The notes beneath the pieces were generated by a model. It saw nothing but the letters and a program-made list of their open reading frames with translations, did no database searches and was not told the DNA's origin. Shown in pieces: positions 11,715 to 23,460 of a stretch of 64,000 nucleotides of DNA; position 1 is the stretch's first letter; every line of letters starts with the position of its first letter. Both the position numbers and the translations under genes were made by a program. Origin of the DNA: Halichoerus grypus (Eukaryota; Chordata; Mammalia; Carnivora; Phocidae); assembly GCF_964656455.1 (NCBI RefSeq), contig NC_135712.1:99362294-99426293 (forward strand), in the 5' to 3' direction.

Positions 11715-12530
11715 CATTATATCGATATTGTCAAAGAGCCGGCTTTTTGTTTTATTGATTTTTTTCTATTGATTTCCTCTTTTCAGTTTCACTGATATCT
11801 GCTCTAGTTTTCATTATACTGCTTTGTGTGTTTTTGTTTTTCTAGTTTCCCATGGTTAAATCTTGGATTATGGGGGCACCTGGGTGGTGCAGTCAGTTGA
11901 ATGACCAACTCTTTGTTTCACCTCAGGTCATGATCTCAGGGTTGTGAGATGGAGCCCTGAATTGGGCTCACACTGAGTGTGGAGCCTGCTTAAGACACAC
12001 TCTCTCCTGTTTTCTCTGACCCTCCCAGCCACTTTCTCTTTCTTTCTCTCCCTCTCTAAAATAAATAAAATCTTTTAAAAAAATCTTGGATTATGATTAT
12101 AGATTTTTCTTCTTTTCTAATATATACATTCAATGCTCTAAATTTCCCTGTAAGCACTGCTTTTGCTGTATCCCACAAAATTTGTTATATTTTCACTTTT
12201 ACTTAGTTCAAAATATTTTTAAATTTCTCTTAAGATGTCTTTGGCCATCCCTCCTCCAAAAGATTTCTTTGACCCTGGGTTATTTAGAAGTACGCTGTTT
12301 AGTCTTCAAATATTCGGAGATTTTTCCAGCTCTCTTTCTGTCATTGATTTCTAGTGTAATTCCACTGTAGTTAGAGAAAATATTTTGCAAAATTTCTATT
12401 CTTTTAAATTTGTTAAGGTGTGTTTCATGTCCCAATATGTGGTGTATCTTGGTCAATGTTCCAAGTAAGTTTGAGAAGAATGTGTATTCTGCTGTTGTTG
12501 GATGATGTAGTCCATAGATGTTGTCTTGAT
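11715..12530 (-). mobile_element. L1 ORF2 fragment, interrupted by a SINE
   Basis: Minus-strand L1 ORF2 sequence spanning the end of the endonuclease and the region before the reverse transcriptase. The open stretch 12280-12534 translates to an endonuclease C-terminal segment with a YTFF motif and a KIHHI segment. The conserved SDH-type catalytic position is altered (SNY), so it is not functional. SINE 11873-12080 splits it, and a MaLR LTR begins at its right end. Confidence 0.82.
11873..12080 (+). mobile_element. SINEC, older subfamily
   Basis: Head GGGCACCTGGGTGGTGCAGT with a body unlike the young copies (TTGTTTCACCTCAGG, AGGGTTGTGAGATGG). The duplication AAATCTTGGATTATG is exact at 11858-11872 and 12081-12095. 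Confidence 0.93.
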
Positions 12531-12885
12531 CCACTCAGGCTACTATGACAGAATACCATTGACTGAATGGCTTATACACAACAGAATTTCATTTCTCACA
12601 ATTCAGGAGACTGGAAGTTTGAAATCAGGGAGCCAGTAGCGTGGGGTCCCAGTGAAGACTCTCTTCTTGGTTCATAGACAGCCATCTTTACATTGTGTTC
12701 TCACATGACAGAAGAGAAGCAAAAGAACTCTCTGGGGTCTCTCTTATAAGGGTACTAATCCCATTCATTCATGAAGACTCACCCTTATGACCTAATGACT
12801 TGTCTAATGTCCCACCTCTTAACACCGTAATAGTGGGGGTTAGTATTTCAACATATGAATTTTGGGGGAACCTCAGTCCACAACA
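12531..12885 (-). mobile_element. MaLR LTR (MST/MLT1 type)
   Basis: Reading the minus strand gives a MaLR-type LTR: TGTTGTGGACTGAGG start, an 'aaattcatatgttgaaa' block, a 'cattaggtcataagggtgag' block, a 'gtgagaacaca' block and a late 'gtgagaaatgaaattctgt' block. About 350 bp and solitary: no internal region is visible beside it. L1 sequence on both sides suggests insertion into the L1, although a clean 5-bp duplication is not evident. Confidence 0.85.
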
Positions 12886-12945
12886 GATGCCAATCAGATC
12901 CAGTTGGCTGATGATGTTACTCAGTTCAACTATATCCATATTGCC
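12886..12945 (-). mobile_element. L1 ORF2 fragment, continuation beyond the LTR
   Basis: The block 'cagatccagttggctgatgat...ttcaactatatccata' resembles the ORF2 segment expected next after 12530 in minus-strand order. The similarity ends near 12945. Confidence 0.5.
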
Positions 12946-13244
12946 AGAAGCATGAAGAAACTTTTCCCCAAATTCTCTGTGAGAACCACAGGACTCCTGG
13001 AGGTAAGACTCACAAAAACTTGGAGCATGTATGTCAACATGCATGTATGTGTGCACACTGCTGACAGTAGTTATTTCAACCATAATGAATGCTAGGGTGG
13101 TGCTTTCAATTTTTATTTTATATACTTCTATACTGTTTGATTTTTCAAGAATAATTCTTTGTACCTATAATTAAAAGTACATTTAAAGAAAATGACGGGG
13201 AAAGGGTATTTGTTTATAATGAACTTAAAACCTCCATCAGGAAC
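12946..13244. other. Unassigned sequence, no gene seen
   Basis: Overlapping frames on both strands at 12769-13095 cross the LTR and L1 boundary and have no protein signature. Confidence 0.4.
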
Positions 13245-13372
13245 TTCACTTTTGTTAAATAGACTCTTACTTGAGAACAGATACTGTGTCAATCTAACTC
13301 TGCATCTCCAGCTCCTGACATAGGGGACGCAAATATGTACTTGATAAATACTTTTAGAATACATGAAAACCT
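13245..13372 (+). mobile_element. L2 3' end
   Basis: The wording 'agaacagatactgtgtc...ctgcatctccagctcctgacatagg...gataaatactttt' follows the L2 3' terminus (gggcaggga, ccccagcgcc, cacatagtagg, aataaat). Diverged and short. Confidence 0.65.
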
Positions 13373-13720
13373 TCGAGAGCAACCTTCAGGGATTTTATTA
13401 GAAACCATCAATACAAACCACCACTGGAGGCCACCATTGAGAGCAAAAAATGGTACATTTTCTACTGTTGAGCCATTATTGCTCAGCAGCCTCCAGCTAC
13501 CTCTTCAATACTAACATGAACTATGTTATTGAGGGAAACAAAAATTATCAGTATTTCCACTAAACTTCATTGAAGGAAACTTTACTGGATTAGATGCCCA
13601 GAAAGATGGAACGGCAACACGAGTGATTTATAGAAATCTTGAAGCACAAGTCATCTTTCAGATTATCAGTAGAGAATTTGACCCTGTCTGAAAAAGATGG
13701 TTACACTCTAATAAATTATT
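13373..13720. other. Unassigned sequence, no gene seen
   Basis: No repeat family or coding signal recognised. Confidence 0.45.
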
Positions 13721-13739
13721 TTCTTCTGAAATATTTTTT

Positions 13740-13938
13740 TTAAAGATTTTATTTATTCATTTGAGACACAGAGATACAGAGAGAGAGAGAGAGCATGAGC
13801 AGGGAGAGAGGCAGAGGGAGAGGGAGAAGCAGGCTCCCCACTGAACACGGAGCCCGATATGGGGCTTGATCCCAGGACCTGGAGATCATGACTTGAGCCG
13901 AAGGCAGACGTGTAATGACTGAGCCACCCAGGCACCCC
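13740..13938 (-). mobile_element. SINEC
   Basis: T-rich tail, (GA)n body and GGCACCCC head complement. An exact 19-base duplication starting TTCTTCTGAAATA lies at 13721-13739 and 13939-13957. Confidence 0.96.
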
Positions 13939-13957
13939 TTCTTCTGAAATATTTTTT

Positions 13958-16900
13958 CTTTTCTCTCTTGCCACCTTCCTTCTTTCTTGTCACAGTTCTC
14001 TGAAAAATCCAAAATCTGTTTTTTGTCATGACTGACTTTCTACTAACTGTTCTGACTGCTTTATTCAGGTAAAATTCAAAATGAAAGGAAATTATTCATG
14101 TAAGTTAAAAAAAAAAAAAGTACTTGCCAGATTGCAAGAAGTTTTATATACAACAGAATAAAACACAATTTAATTAGAAACAAAAAGTCTGCTTCTTAGG
14201 ACTGCAGTCAAGTAAAGTTTTGAATTTAGGGGCCAGATGGTTGCCCTAAAATAAAACATATTTTAGTTTCTTTGGTAGCAACGAAGTAGATTTAAATCAA
14301 CTGGATGAGAGGTTCACTTTAATCAGGTCAACCAACAGTTGTTACTTCAAAGCCGACTGAATTTCAGAAACTCAGTGAAATAAAACAAGTAATTCCCACA
14401 TTCTAACCTTCTACTGAGATAACGCATACAACTTATTTCTCATTACTCTGTTTAAAGATTTGCTAATGTCATAGAAATTTACTCAATGTTTTATAAAAAT
14501 AAAAGTCTAAATACAAAAAAATTAAACAAATGTAACCTGCAAGAGATAACTGACAGATCAAATTTATTGAAATCCATGATGAATACTTATGTTATCAAAA
14601 CTTTTCATGCAATTTCTTTCATATAATGATTTGAAATGTTCTTTGTAAACAATATTAGAGAAATTAACATTAAATGGATAAAGAAAGAACTTAGAGTTTA
14701 ACTTCAAAGTCGTTCTGAAAACATACTAAAATTCTTAAATTATTACTCATTAAAACCTTTGAAGTTTAAATATTAGTGTCTTGATTCCCCTGATCTTATC
14801 TATATGATATTGGCCATGTGACTAAACTATTTTTGAGAATTCTCTCCATTTTAATATTCTCTCACTACCAGTTACCACGCCGGAAGGAAGGACTATATTA
14901 TTCATTTGATCATTCGTTCAGCTGATAAGTATTGAGCAGCTATATGTAAAAGCAACTCTTTGAGAGGTAGAGATGCAGAGAGAAAAAACATATGAAGTCC
15001 TTTCTCTCATGGTACTTATATTTGATTGTGGGTGAAAAGGCAGATAATAAAAAAATGTGTGAGTTGTAATACGTGTTAAAAAGAAAATTAATGCAAAAGA
15101 CTAGAGAGCTTTAAAGAAGTGATATTTTCTATAAAGGAAAAAAAATGTGTGGGAGAGCAAAAGTGAACTGAAGTAGGGGAGGAGATAAATTTTTAATGAG
15201 GTTGTCGTGGAGAGGGCATGAAAGAATTGGCTGCCAATGTGACTGGTGATAGTTTTTATTTCTTTAAATTATTCAATTTTGTTTTGAAGGTTTGAAGAAT
15301 ATCATTTTAGATGTTTCTGTGATGTACATATTTGAGAGAGTTTTTTGCAAATGCAAGAGAAATATAGAACAAATGGATGAATATTTGAGCAGAGGAGAGA
15401 TAATATCTGTTAAAATAGGATTCAAAATGTAAAATGTGGAGGAATATACAGGTGAATTTCTCTATTTTTATTCAATTTTCTGCTCGTGAATTTAGAGGGC
15501 AGTTATCTGCTGGAACTAATAAAAGTGGTAGTAAGATTAAGTGGGTGAGGTATATGAAGAAATTAGATCCTGGAAAATGTAGCAGATAACTGACTAGGAA
15601 AATCTGGAAATACTGAAAGAAGGATAATTGATATTTGAGGTGGGGAACCTGAGTTTAGAGCATCATCACCAATCAATCAATTGATTTATCAATGACTTCC
15701 TCCTCCCCTTCCCTCAATTTTTCTGATCTTCTCTCCCACAAGAAAAATTCCACCCATCTAGAAAACAAGAGTAAACGATTTCAGTGATATACTTTTGAAA
15801 TTTTAGTTAATTAATATATATTTTATTACATGCTACATGTAAAACATAATATATGCCATATATATGGCATATACACATGTGTGTCAAAAGCTTTACTGTA
15901 AGGAAGCTACTTCACATATATTTTTAAATATATGTAGTATAGAAAAAAGTTCTTGCTTAAAGTATATTTAGTTAATAGAGAGGCTGAAAAATATTTCCAA
16001 AAGAAGGCAATTATATTTTTTTCTATCAAGTTTAGATTAGGAGCATAATATTGAGCAATAAGGAATTATTTCCAGATTTTGCAACATATAATCACACTAC
16101 TATATTTTCTTGCTAGTAATAGTTATTTTATTTTTTCCTTTTCCTTCAGTATTATTTTTTTACTACTTTAGACACTTTTCTGTTGATTATGAGAAGCAAG
16201 TGGCATTTGTACATCTTTCTATGAAAAAGATAAAAGGTAAGAACACAGTTTCTTATTTTTAATACATGCTGTTAGTTTTTCCTTAGATTTGTGTAAGCTT
16301 TATGAAAACATTCTCTCCTAAAAGTCAGAATCCTCATAGATCAATAGATATAACTTGCTAAAACAATAGTTGGGAGTTTGGTGGTTCAAAATGATCTAAG
16401 AATAAAGAGATTATCATTCTGTCCTCAAGTCTCATATGCATTTTGAAAGGACTATCTACTTTTTTGGCATATAGTTTTATTATCTGAAAAATCAAACTAC
16501 AAATAAATTTAAATTTAATAGCAGTATGGGAGTATCATACAATATTTAGCGATTCTAGAGGAATAAAAAATAGTTCTTTGTAAACATCAGGGTATATGTA
16601 TATTTATATACTATATATATATTTATTTAGGGGAGAGGAGTTTTCAGTTATTTTTAAGCCATACTCCATTAAATAGTGGCAAGCATTTTTGTACTTTTTC
16701 CCTTTGTTTAATGAAGTTAAAAACAGCAAATGATTTCCCAGTTTTTTTTAAGGAAGTAATGAAAAGACTCTCTCAATATCCATTCTCCCCCTTTCATTTA
16801 GTAAGGGAAATCTTGGTTTTCCTGTGCTTCATGCTATCTAGCTAGCAAGAACATTTTACAGCCCCTCTTGCAAAGACAATGTGGAATTCAGTCTTGCTCA

Positions 16901-17403
16901 GTGGGAGATGAGGAAAAATTATATGCAAAATTTCTGAATCATATCCTTCAGGGAAGCAGTTTTCCTCCTTCTTCTTTCCTCCATCCTAAGGGCTAGTATG
17001 GGAAAAGATAGTGAATGTGCCAGCACTAGGTGTGCAGTTAGGGATGATGAAGCACAAAGTAGAAGGAGCTGGTGCACCTATATGACTTCTGCTGAGGTGC
17101 CCTGCCCCACAGCCCACCTATCAGACTTTTGTGTGCTTGAGAAATTAAATCTTGTATCCTGTTTAAGGCACTGTTATTTGCACACTAATAAAGCAATTAA
17201 ATAAATAGCCTAGCTAATAAAGAATATGCATTTTAAAAAATCTGCAAATATGAAATCGCAGCTCCGTTTAATTACTTGTAATTATTATACCTCCATTACT
17301 GAAGAATACATTTTGTTAAAAATAAATGTGATTTTATTAAATTGGACTATATAATAAGGTAATAATGTTTCCCTTTACATAAATGTTGATGTTCAGATGC
17401 TTT
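13958..17403. other. Unassigned old sequence, no gene seen
   Basis: About 3.4 kb with no strong family match. The part at 14905-15240 resembles an ancient mammalian repeat (the 'gtatTgagcagc...tctcatggtacttata' pattern), and similar wording recurs at 20790-21490. An 8+8 palindromic TA-rich patch (ATATGCCATATATATGGCATAT) lies near 15852-15873. The 68-codon frame 16998-17204 has no motif. No exon signal. Confidence 0.5.
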
Positions 17404-17418
17404 GAAACTGTATTTTTT

Positions 17419-17604
17419 ATTTTATTTTATTTATTTGACAGAAAGAGACACAGAGAGAGAGGGAACACAAGCAGGGGTAGTGGGAGAGAGAGAAGCAGGC
17501 TCTCCGCTGAGCAGGGAACCCCATGTGGGGCTTGATCCCAGGACCCTGGGACCATGACCCGAACCAAAGTCAGACGCTTAACGACTGAGCCACCCAGGTG
17601 CCCC
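17419..17604 (-). mobile_element. SINEC
   Basis: Short T/A tail, intact body and GGTGCCCC head complement. The duplication GAAACTGTATTTTTT is exact at 17404-17418 and 17605-17619. Confidence 0.96.
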
Positions 17605-17619
17605 GAAACTGTATTTTTT

Positions 17620-18338
17620 TAAGACTTAAATAAATATGCTCTTAAATCCAATATATCATTTTCTTCTTGGTAACATTAGCAGCAGAAGTACAAAGCTTAT
17701 TTCTAAAATAGCCTTTGTTAGCCCCTGTCTTCCAGCTCAAACCCTAGTCATTCTCTCCTCTCTCCCTTTCCCATGTGTCTGCACTCACCACCGGGTATAG
17801 CACCCCAGCATGGATACTTAAGAATGTCAAAGGGGCATTCCAATACCTTTTGTCATGGGCTCAGTGCTCAGGATCTGGGGTCTCTCACCACTTTTTTCTA
17901 CTTTCCATTTTAAGCCACCTATGGTTAGTATGCCCATACGTGGGCAAACCCAAGTAGCTACCCTGGTCCTCAGAGAGAAACAGAAGCACTGAAGCATTCT
18001 ATAGGGACCCCCAAGGTAGACAGACTGGGTTTGGTCCTCTAAGAATGAAACTGATTTCTTTAAAATAAGGTAATTGCTAAAAGAATATCTTTAATTGCAT
18101 TGTCGACCAGTGAGACAGAAGCAAATCAGAGCTTACAGATTATTCATCAACAATTTAGATAGTCCCTTTTTGCCCAAATGTAAGGCATGAAAATGCCACG
18201 CCACATATACTCTTTGACTTCTGTGTTTAAAAGAACAGATGTTAAAAGAACAGACTAAATGGACCTGCTATATTATGTGTTTTATTGTGTTATATCACCC
18301 TGTCTGAGGGGAATCCAGAAACAATCTTCTGGGTCAGG
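17620..18338. other. Unassigned sequence, no gene seen
   Basis: Contains a moderately GC-rich patch at 17720-17960. The 60-codon frame 17775-17957 there has no recognisable feature. Confidence 0.45.
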
Positions 18339-18403
18339 ATTCTCAAAATTTAAAAAATAAATAAATAAATGAAATGAAATGAAAAAAAAAATTCTTAAAA
18401 TTT
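18339..18403 (+). repeat. A-rich tail flanked by a near-perfect 13-base direct repeat
   Basis: ATTCTCAAAATTT (18339-18351) and ATTCTTAAAATTT (18391-18403) flank a 39-base A-rich block built from AAAT and GAAAT units. This is the form of a retrotransposon tail with its target duplication but no body. Confidence 0.6.
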
Positions 18404-19005
18404 GTTCTCAGGTTCTAGGGAGAAAAGGTGCTAAGAACAGGTGGTAGAGAAACAACTGGCTTCCAGTCATAATTAGTTATATGAGCTAACATTCATATTC
18501 ACAGTTTCAAAAATGAGGAACATCTGCTTATATTTTATATGAAGAAAATGGTTAATTTGGTTTGACTGAATAACAAACCATTCTAGGATATATCAAATAT
18601 TTTGAAATTGTAAATGTGTCAGCTCCCTTATGATTTATTTTCTTTATAATTTGAGACTCAGGAAAGATCAAATTAATTATATTTTTAGCCAATGTTTAGA
18701 TTTGACTGTCCTGTTTGAGTTCCCCAAACATAATATGCGTAACACTTCTATTGCAGTACATAAAACTCCATCTTGTGATAATTAGTTTTCTCTACCAGCT
18801 CCAAGACAGTCAGAACCAAATAGGAATCACGTTAGAAGTTGCAGTCCTTAATACAATGGTTGCTAAATATTAGTGTTAAATCACTGTTTTACAGAGTAAC
18901 TAAACGACTTAAAGTCAATAGTATATGTAATTTTTAGATTATTATTAGAAGTGTCTCCCCATAAGTAAATGATAAAACTGAGTTTCTGAATTTGAGGTTC
19001 ACATA
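18404..19005. other. Unassigned sequence, no gene seen
   Basis: AT-rich. A weak MIR-like phrase occurs near 18450-18530 but is too diverged to call. Confidence 0.4.
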
Positions 19006-19267
19006 AAAATAGCAGGAGGGGAAGAATGAAGGGGGGGAATCGGAGGGGGAGAAGAACCATGAGAGACGATGGACTCTGAAAAACAAACTGAGGGTTCTAG
19101 AGGGGAGGAGGTGGGGGGATGGGTTAGCCTGGTGATGGGTATTAAAGAGGGCACGTATTGAATGGAGCACTGGGTGTTATACGCAAACAATGAATCATGG
19201 AACACTACATCAAAAACTAATGATGTAATGTATGGTGATTAACATAACATAATAATAAAAAAAAACT
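19006..19267 (+). mobile_element. Carnivore L1 3' end (3'UTR fragment)
   Basis: Purine-rich 3'UTR (G run at 19031-19038), then the conserved carnivore L1 end: 'actgggtgttatacgcaaac', 'aatcatggaacactacatc', 'aacataacataataataaa' and an A tail. Strongly 5'-truncated. The same 3' end recurs at 49931, 59150 and 61577 on this strand, and inverted at 22693, 29487 and 63250. Confidence 0.92.
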
Positions 19268-20335
19268 AGAGAGATAAATATCCACTGGAGGTAGAGGATC
19301 CTACTGAGAAGTTCTTGTAAAATATAACCATTGGCACAGAGAACATGGAGTTCTTGGGGGAATATCTAAGGTGAGCAGAGGGTGGTGGGCTCTTAGATAA
19401 GGCAATCATCTTCCAGTACAACATGCTAAGGCAATAATTTTCCAGGATGATGTTTTCATGATGATTCAGTAAGTGGAGAAGCAAATTTGCAAATTCTAGG
19501 GGGCCAATTAGGGTAAATATTACTTAGTAATATAGGGGAGATTCCAGTCCCTCAAATAAAGCAAATCTGAAGTCAGTATCTTGCCATAGGAAGTTGTTAT
19601 CCTTCCACTCCAGGGACAGGAATATCAGACTGTACGCTGTAGATAGAAAATTTGCAGATGCTCCGGAAGCACAATGTGTTTCTCAACTAAAGCATGGGCA
19701 GTTCAAGTCAAATCTGGTCATTTAAAATAGACTTCATTTCTTATTCAGTCATCTTCTAGTACTTCAGGAATTTATCTAAACATTCACCCCCAAAATCACA
19801 GTGAATTGTCTTTTTTCCTATTTGCTCTTGTTAATTTGTTTTGTTTTATTTTTCCACCTGACTTTTTCTAGTCACTTATTACGAGTGCATTTTCACTCTT
19901 CTTGAGTTTGAAAATGTGTAAGACTCTTAACAGTTCTTCTTGTAAGTTAAATCATCGGAGTTTTCATTATAGAAAATATTTTTTGACAAACTAATTTTTT
20001 TTTACCATAGGATTTTACTCTAATAAAAACTTGTCAGTATATTTGTACAACTAAATTTTGAGATGATTCTAGACTCATCCAAATAAGCATTATATTATGT
20101 CTTATGTCACTGAACTCAGATAGGCAGAGGTCATCAACAGGGTATGTAGCTGTAGTCAATAAACTATTTCACTTTAGAATACTGAACTTTGTACTAATAT
20201 CCTTGTGACTCAACATTTTGTGTAATATCTACTAAAGATCAACCCTAAATATTCCCTATACATTTGATGAATTATAGCACTTTTGTTGTCATGAACTTGG
20301 GATGCATACAGTAAACAATGCAATCACTGTTTTGC
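19268..20335. other. Unassigned sequence, no gene seen
   Basis: AT-rich sequence without a recognised family or coding frame. Confidence 0.45.
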
Positions 20336-20379
20336 AATTCTGTTTTACAAAATATTAAATTCTGTTTTACAGAATATTA
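20336..20379. repeat. Two-copy 22-bp tandem duplication
   Basis: Units 20336-20357 and 20358-20379 (starting AATTCTGTTTTACA) differ at one position (A/G). A local tandem duplication. Confidence 0.9.
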
Positions 20380-20425
20380 AAAATTTTGAGAATCCTGACC
20401 CAAAATGATATACACTTCACCAAAG

Positions 20426-20578
20426 ACAGTAGTGTAATGGAAATATCACAATCTTTAAAACAGAGTTTGAAGCAATTTCTGAACTTAGACTTACTTAATC
20501 TCTCTCAGCCTCATATACCTCATTTATAAAATAGGGATAACAATGCTTTCATTGTAAGGATCTTGTAAAAATTACCAA
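20426..20578 (+). mobile_element. MIR
   Basis: Nearly the whole element in order: 'acagtagtgtaatgg' head, 'cttaatctctctcagcctca', 'cctcatttataaaataggg' and 'aaggatcttgtaaaaatt'. No duplications visible. Confidence 0.82.
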
Positions 20579-21130
20579 AAATATGGATTTTTTGCTTGTT
20601 ACTTTCCAGGCCTTAATGAATGATGGAACTTTTCTCCTCATTGGCATTTACTTCTAGTAAAATAAAGTGAACTTACCTAAAGAAGCATCTAAGAATGGAG
20701 ATTGGAGTCTTTTCTATTCATATTATTAATGAAGAAAGAATTTAATGAGAATCTTACAAGAAAGAGAGTTCACAGTTACCCAGATGACAATATTACCTGC
20801 ACTGGGGATACAGCAGGGAACAAGGGGGACAAAGTTCATCTTCTGATGGAGATTCTATTATATTAAAGGGGAGATAAAGAATAAACAAACAATAACAACT
20901 TCAGGTAAGTAAAACTGTAACAAAAAATAAAAAGAGCACTTGAACAGAGAGTGATTCTGAGGAATGGGACACTTTTTATTTTGGAAAGGATTTTATGGAA
21001 GACATTTAAGAAGAGATGATATTTTCAGCTAAAATTTAAATGATGAGAAGAAAAATGCCATGCAAAGATTTGGGAAAAAAAGAATTTCAGGCAAAGTGAA
21101 GAGGAATTGGCAATTCCCTAATATAAGAAT
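20579..21130. other. Probable ancient mammalian repeat, family not assigned
   Basis: The part at 20795-21130 ('actggggatacagcagggaacaa...', 'aaagagatgatattttcagc', 'aagaatttcaggcaaagtga') follows a long ancient interspersed repeat seen in many mammals. It seems to resume after the SINE at 21351-21500 ('catatagaatcttgaagtc', 'gaggagttgggttttggtc'). I cannot name the family reliably. Confidence 0.45.
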
Positions 21131-21140
21131 GAACATGTTG

Positions 21141-21340
21141 TTTTTTTTTTAATTTTATTTATTTATTTATTTGAGAGAGAAGGAGAGAGAGATGGTGAGA
21201 GAGAGAGCACAAACAGCGGGGAGAGGGAGAAGCAGGCTCCCCACTGAACAGGGAGCCCGACATGGGGCTCCATCCCAGGACCCTGGGATCATGACCTGAG
21301 CCAAAAGCAGACACTTAACTGACTGAGCCAGCCAGCACCC
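21141..21340 (-). mobile_element. SINEC
   Basis: T-rich tail, (GA)n body and GCACCCC head complement. The flanks AACATGTTGTTT and AACATGTGTTTT form an imperfect duplication, so the insertion is fairly old. Confidence 0.92.
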
Positions 21341-21516
21341 CAAACATGTGTTTTAGATTCAGAATATACATTCACATGGCTGGAAAGCAACTAAGGATAC
21401 CACTGGAGTGTTGGCAGAGGCTATATCATATAGAATCTTGAAGTCAATGGTGAGGAGTTGGGTTTTGGTCCAAGTAAATGGGATAGCTACTAGGTGATTC
21501 CAAGCAGTTGAGTTTT

Positions 21517-21736
21517 TAAATATTTTATTTATTCATTTACTTTTTTTTTTTTTAATTTTTAGAGAGAGAAAGAAAAGTTGGGAAGGGGCAGAGGGAGAGA
21601 AAGAGAGAGAATCTCAAGCAGACTCCCTACTGAGCATGGAGCTAGACACGGGGCTTGATCCCACCACCCTGAGATCATGACCTGATCTGAAATCAAGAGT
21701 CAGATGCTTAACTGACTGAGCCACCCACGTGTCCCA
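21517..21736 (-). mobile_element. SINEC, older and diverged
   Basis: Body with TGAAATCAAGAGTCAGATGC wording typical of older SINEC copies. The imperfect duplication CAAGCAGTTGAGTTTT (21501-21516) against CAAGCCGTTGCGTTTT (21737-21752) carries two differences. Confidence 0.92.
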
Positions 21737-21752
21737 CAAGCCGTTGCGTTTT

Positions 21753-22679
21753 ATGATGTCTTTATTTAGGTATTGTTTTCTATTTCAAAAAAAAAAAAAA
21801 AAGATTGTGGCTATATAGAAAATCCAAGGGCAAGTGAAACAAAGAGTGAGTTAGAAAGTTGATTTATATATCCTGGGAAGCAAATCCATTTAAAAACAAA
21901 TCATTGGTAAAAATGGACACTTAAAAGATGAAGATGGACTACATAAATGTAAAAACCAACTTCTATATATAGAAATTTATAGCAAATGTGAAGTATGTAT
22001 AGTGTAAAAAAAAAAAAAACCTTCAATAGATGAATCAGTGACAAACAATTCACAGGAAAATAAACAAAAATAGTGGGCTTCTCTTGACCCTAAAACAGAT
22101 GGAGAAAGAATAACTGGATATTTTGGATAGTGTGACTTTTCAGAAGACATCCATGAGGAGGTGATATTTCAACTGGTAGATAAACAATTATAAAAAGCCA
22201 GCAATGAAAGTGCTTTCCAGAAGAGTTCACAGGCACAGCGATCTAGATGCCCACAAAGAGTCAGATAATAGCAATATGATAGGAAAATGTCAGGATTTAA
22301 TTGTGCTCTGAATTATGGAGTCCCAAAAAAGTTTACTTCATGTCTGGACACAAGGAAATTGATGCCATTTATCAACCACAGTTGTTATGAAGGGGGCTAT
22401 TAACATAATTGCTGTTATTTTTGCAGGAACGTGATGAATTACAAAAACAGAAGCTGAAGTCCAGCAACATCCATTCTCTTGGACTATAAATATTTGTTAC
22501 ATCTTGATATAGATTATATAAAGACATTTAAAAATGTTTTATTGGCTTCTCATGTCTTACCTAATTATAACATATTTAAATAAGAAATACATATTTTGAT
22601 GGAGATGCTTCAACTGGAAAATAAATTAAAACTGACTTCTCTAAATATTTTTACTTTTTTTCCATCTCTAAAAGATTTT
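21753..22679. other. Unassigned sequence, no gene seen
   Basis: A-runs at 21787-21801 and about 22006-22019. The part at 22120-22260 continues the ancient-repeat wording ('gaggaggtgatatttcaact', 'gtgctttccagaagagttca'). No coding frame. Confidence 0.4.
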
Positions 22680-22692
22680 CAGTTTTAGATTT

Positions 22693-23190
22693 TTTTCAGT
22701 TTATTTATTTTCTTCATTGTTTTTATTATGTTCAGTTAGCCAACATACAGTACATCATTAGTTTTTGATGTAGTGTTCAACGATTCATCAGTTGCATATA
22801 ACACCCAGTGTTCATCACAACACGTGCCCTCCTTAATACCCATCACCCAGCCACCCCAAGGCCCCACCCCCCCTCCCTTCTGTAACCCTCAGTCTGCTTC
22901 CCAGACTCCAGAGTCTCTCATGGTTTGTCTCCCTCTCTGATTTCTTCCCATTCAGTCTTCCCTCCCTTCCCCTATGGTCCTCCATGCTATTCCTTCTTTC
23001 CACATATGAGTGAAACCATATAACTGTCTTTCTCGGCCTGACTTATTTCACTTAGCATAATACCCTCCAATTCCCTCCATGTCGATGCAAATGGTAGGTA
23101 TTCATCTTTTCTGATGGCTGAGTAATATTCCATTGTATATATGAACCACATCTTCTTTAACCATTCCTCTGTTGAAGGACATCTTGAGTC
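22693..23190 (-). mobile_element. Carnivore L1, 5'-truncated (3'UTR and last part of ORF2)
   Basis: Minus-strand L1 end: poly-T side at left, 'catcattagtttttgatgtag', the C-rich 3'UTR complement (about 22850-22990) and the ORF2 end at 23100-23190 ('ggctgagtaatattccattg'). About 498 bp, bounded by the exact duplication CAGTTTTAGATTT (22680-22692 and 23191-23203). A typical short L1 insertion. Confidence 0.95.
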
Positions 23191-23203
23191 CAGTTTTAGA
23201 TTT

Positions 23204-23448
23204 CAAAGTTTTTTGTCTTTTATTGTTTGTTGCATTTGCATGGCAGGGGGTAGGAGTGGGGTGGAGGGCTGAATGAGAATGAACTTTGAAACTTACCAAA
23301 GCAACTAAAATTAAGTCTCAAGTTTTCCTTAAAGCACCATGTAGTCAGTCATTAAAATCTCTGTCATTATGACCCAGAGCTTTTGGAATGATGTCTCTAC
23401 TCTAGAATTATGTGTTTTTAAGAATACAGACCATGAGTGAACAGTACA
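23204..23448. other. Unassigned sequence, no gene seen
   Basis: Includes a G-rich patch (23245-23270). No recognised feature. Confidence 0.4.
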
Positions 23449-23460
23449 AATTATAACAAA

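Noticed and set aside
15852..15873. Palindromic GCCATATATATGGC patch considered as a binding site
   Set aside because: Built around a TA run in AT-rich DNA where such palindromes arise easily.
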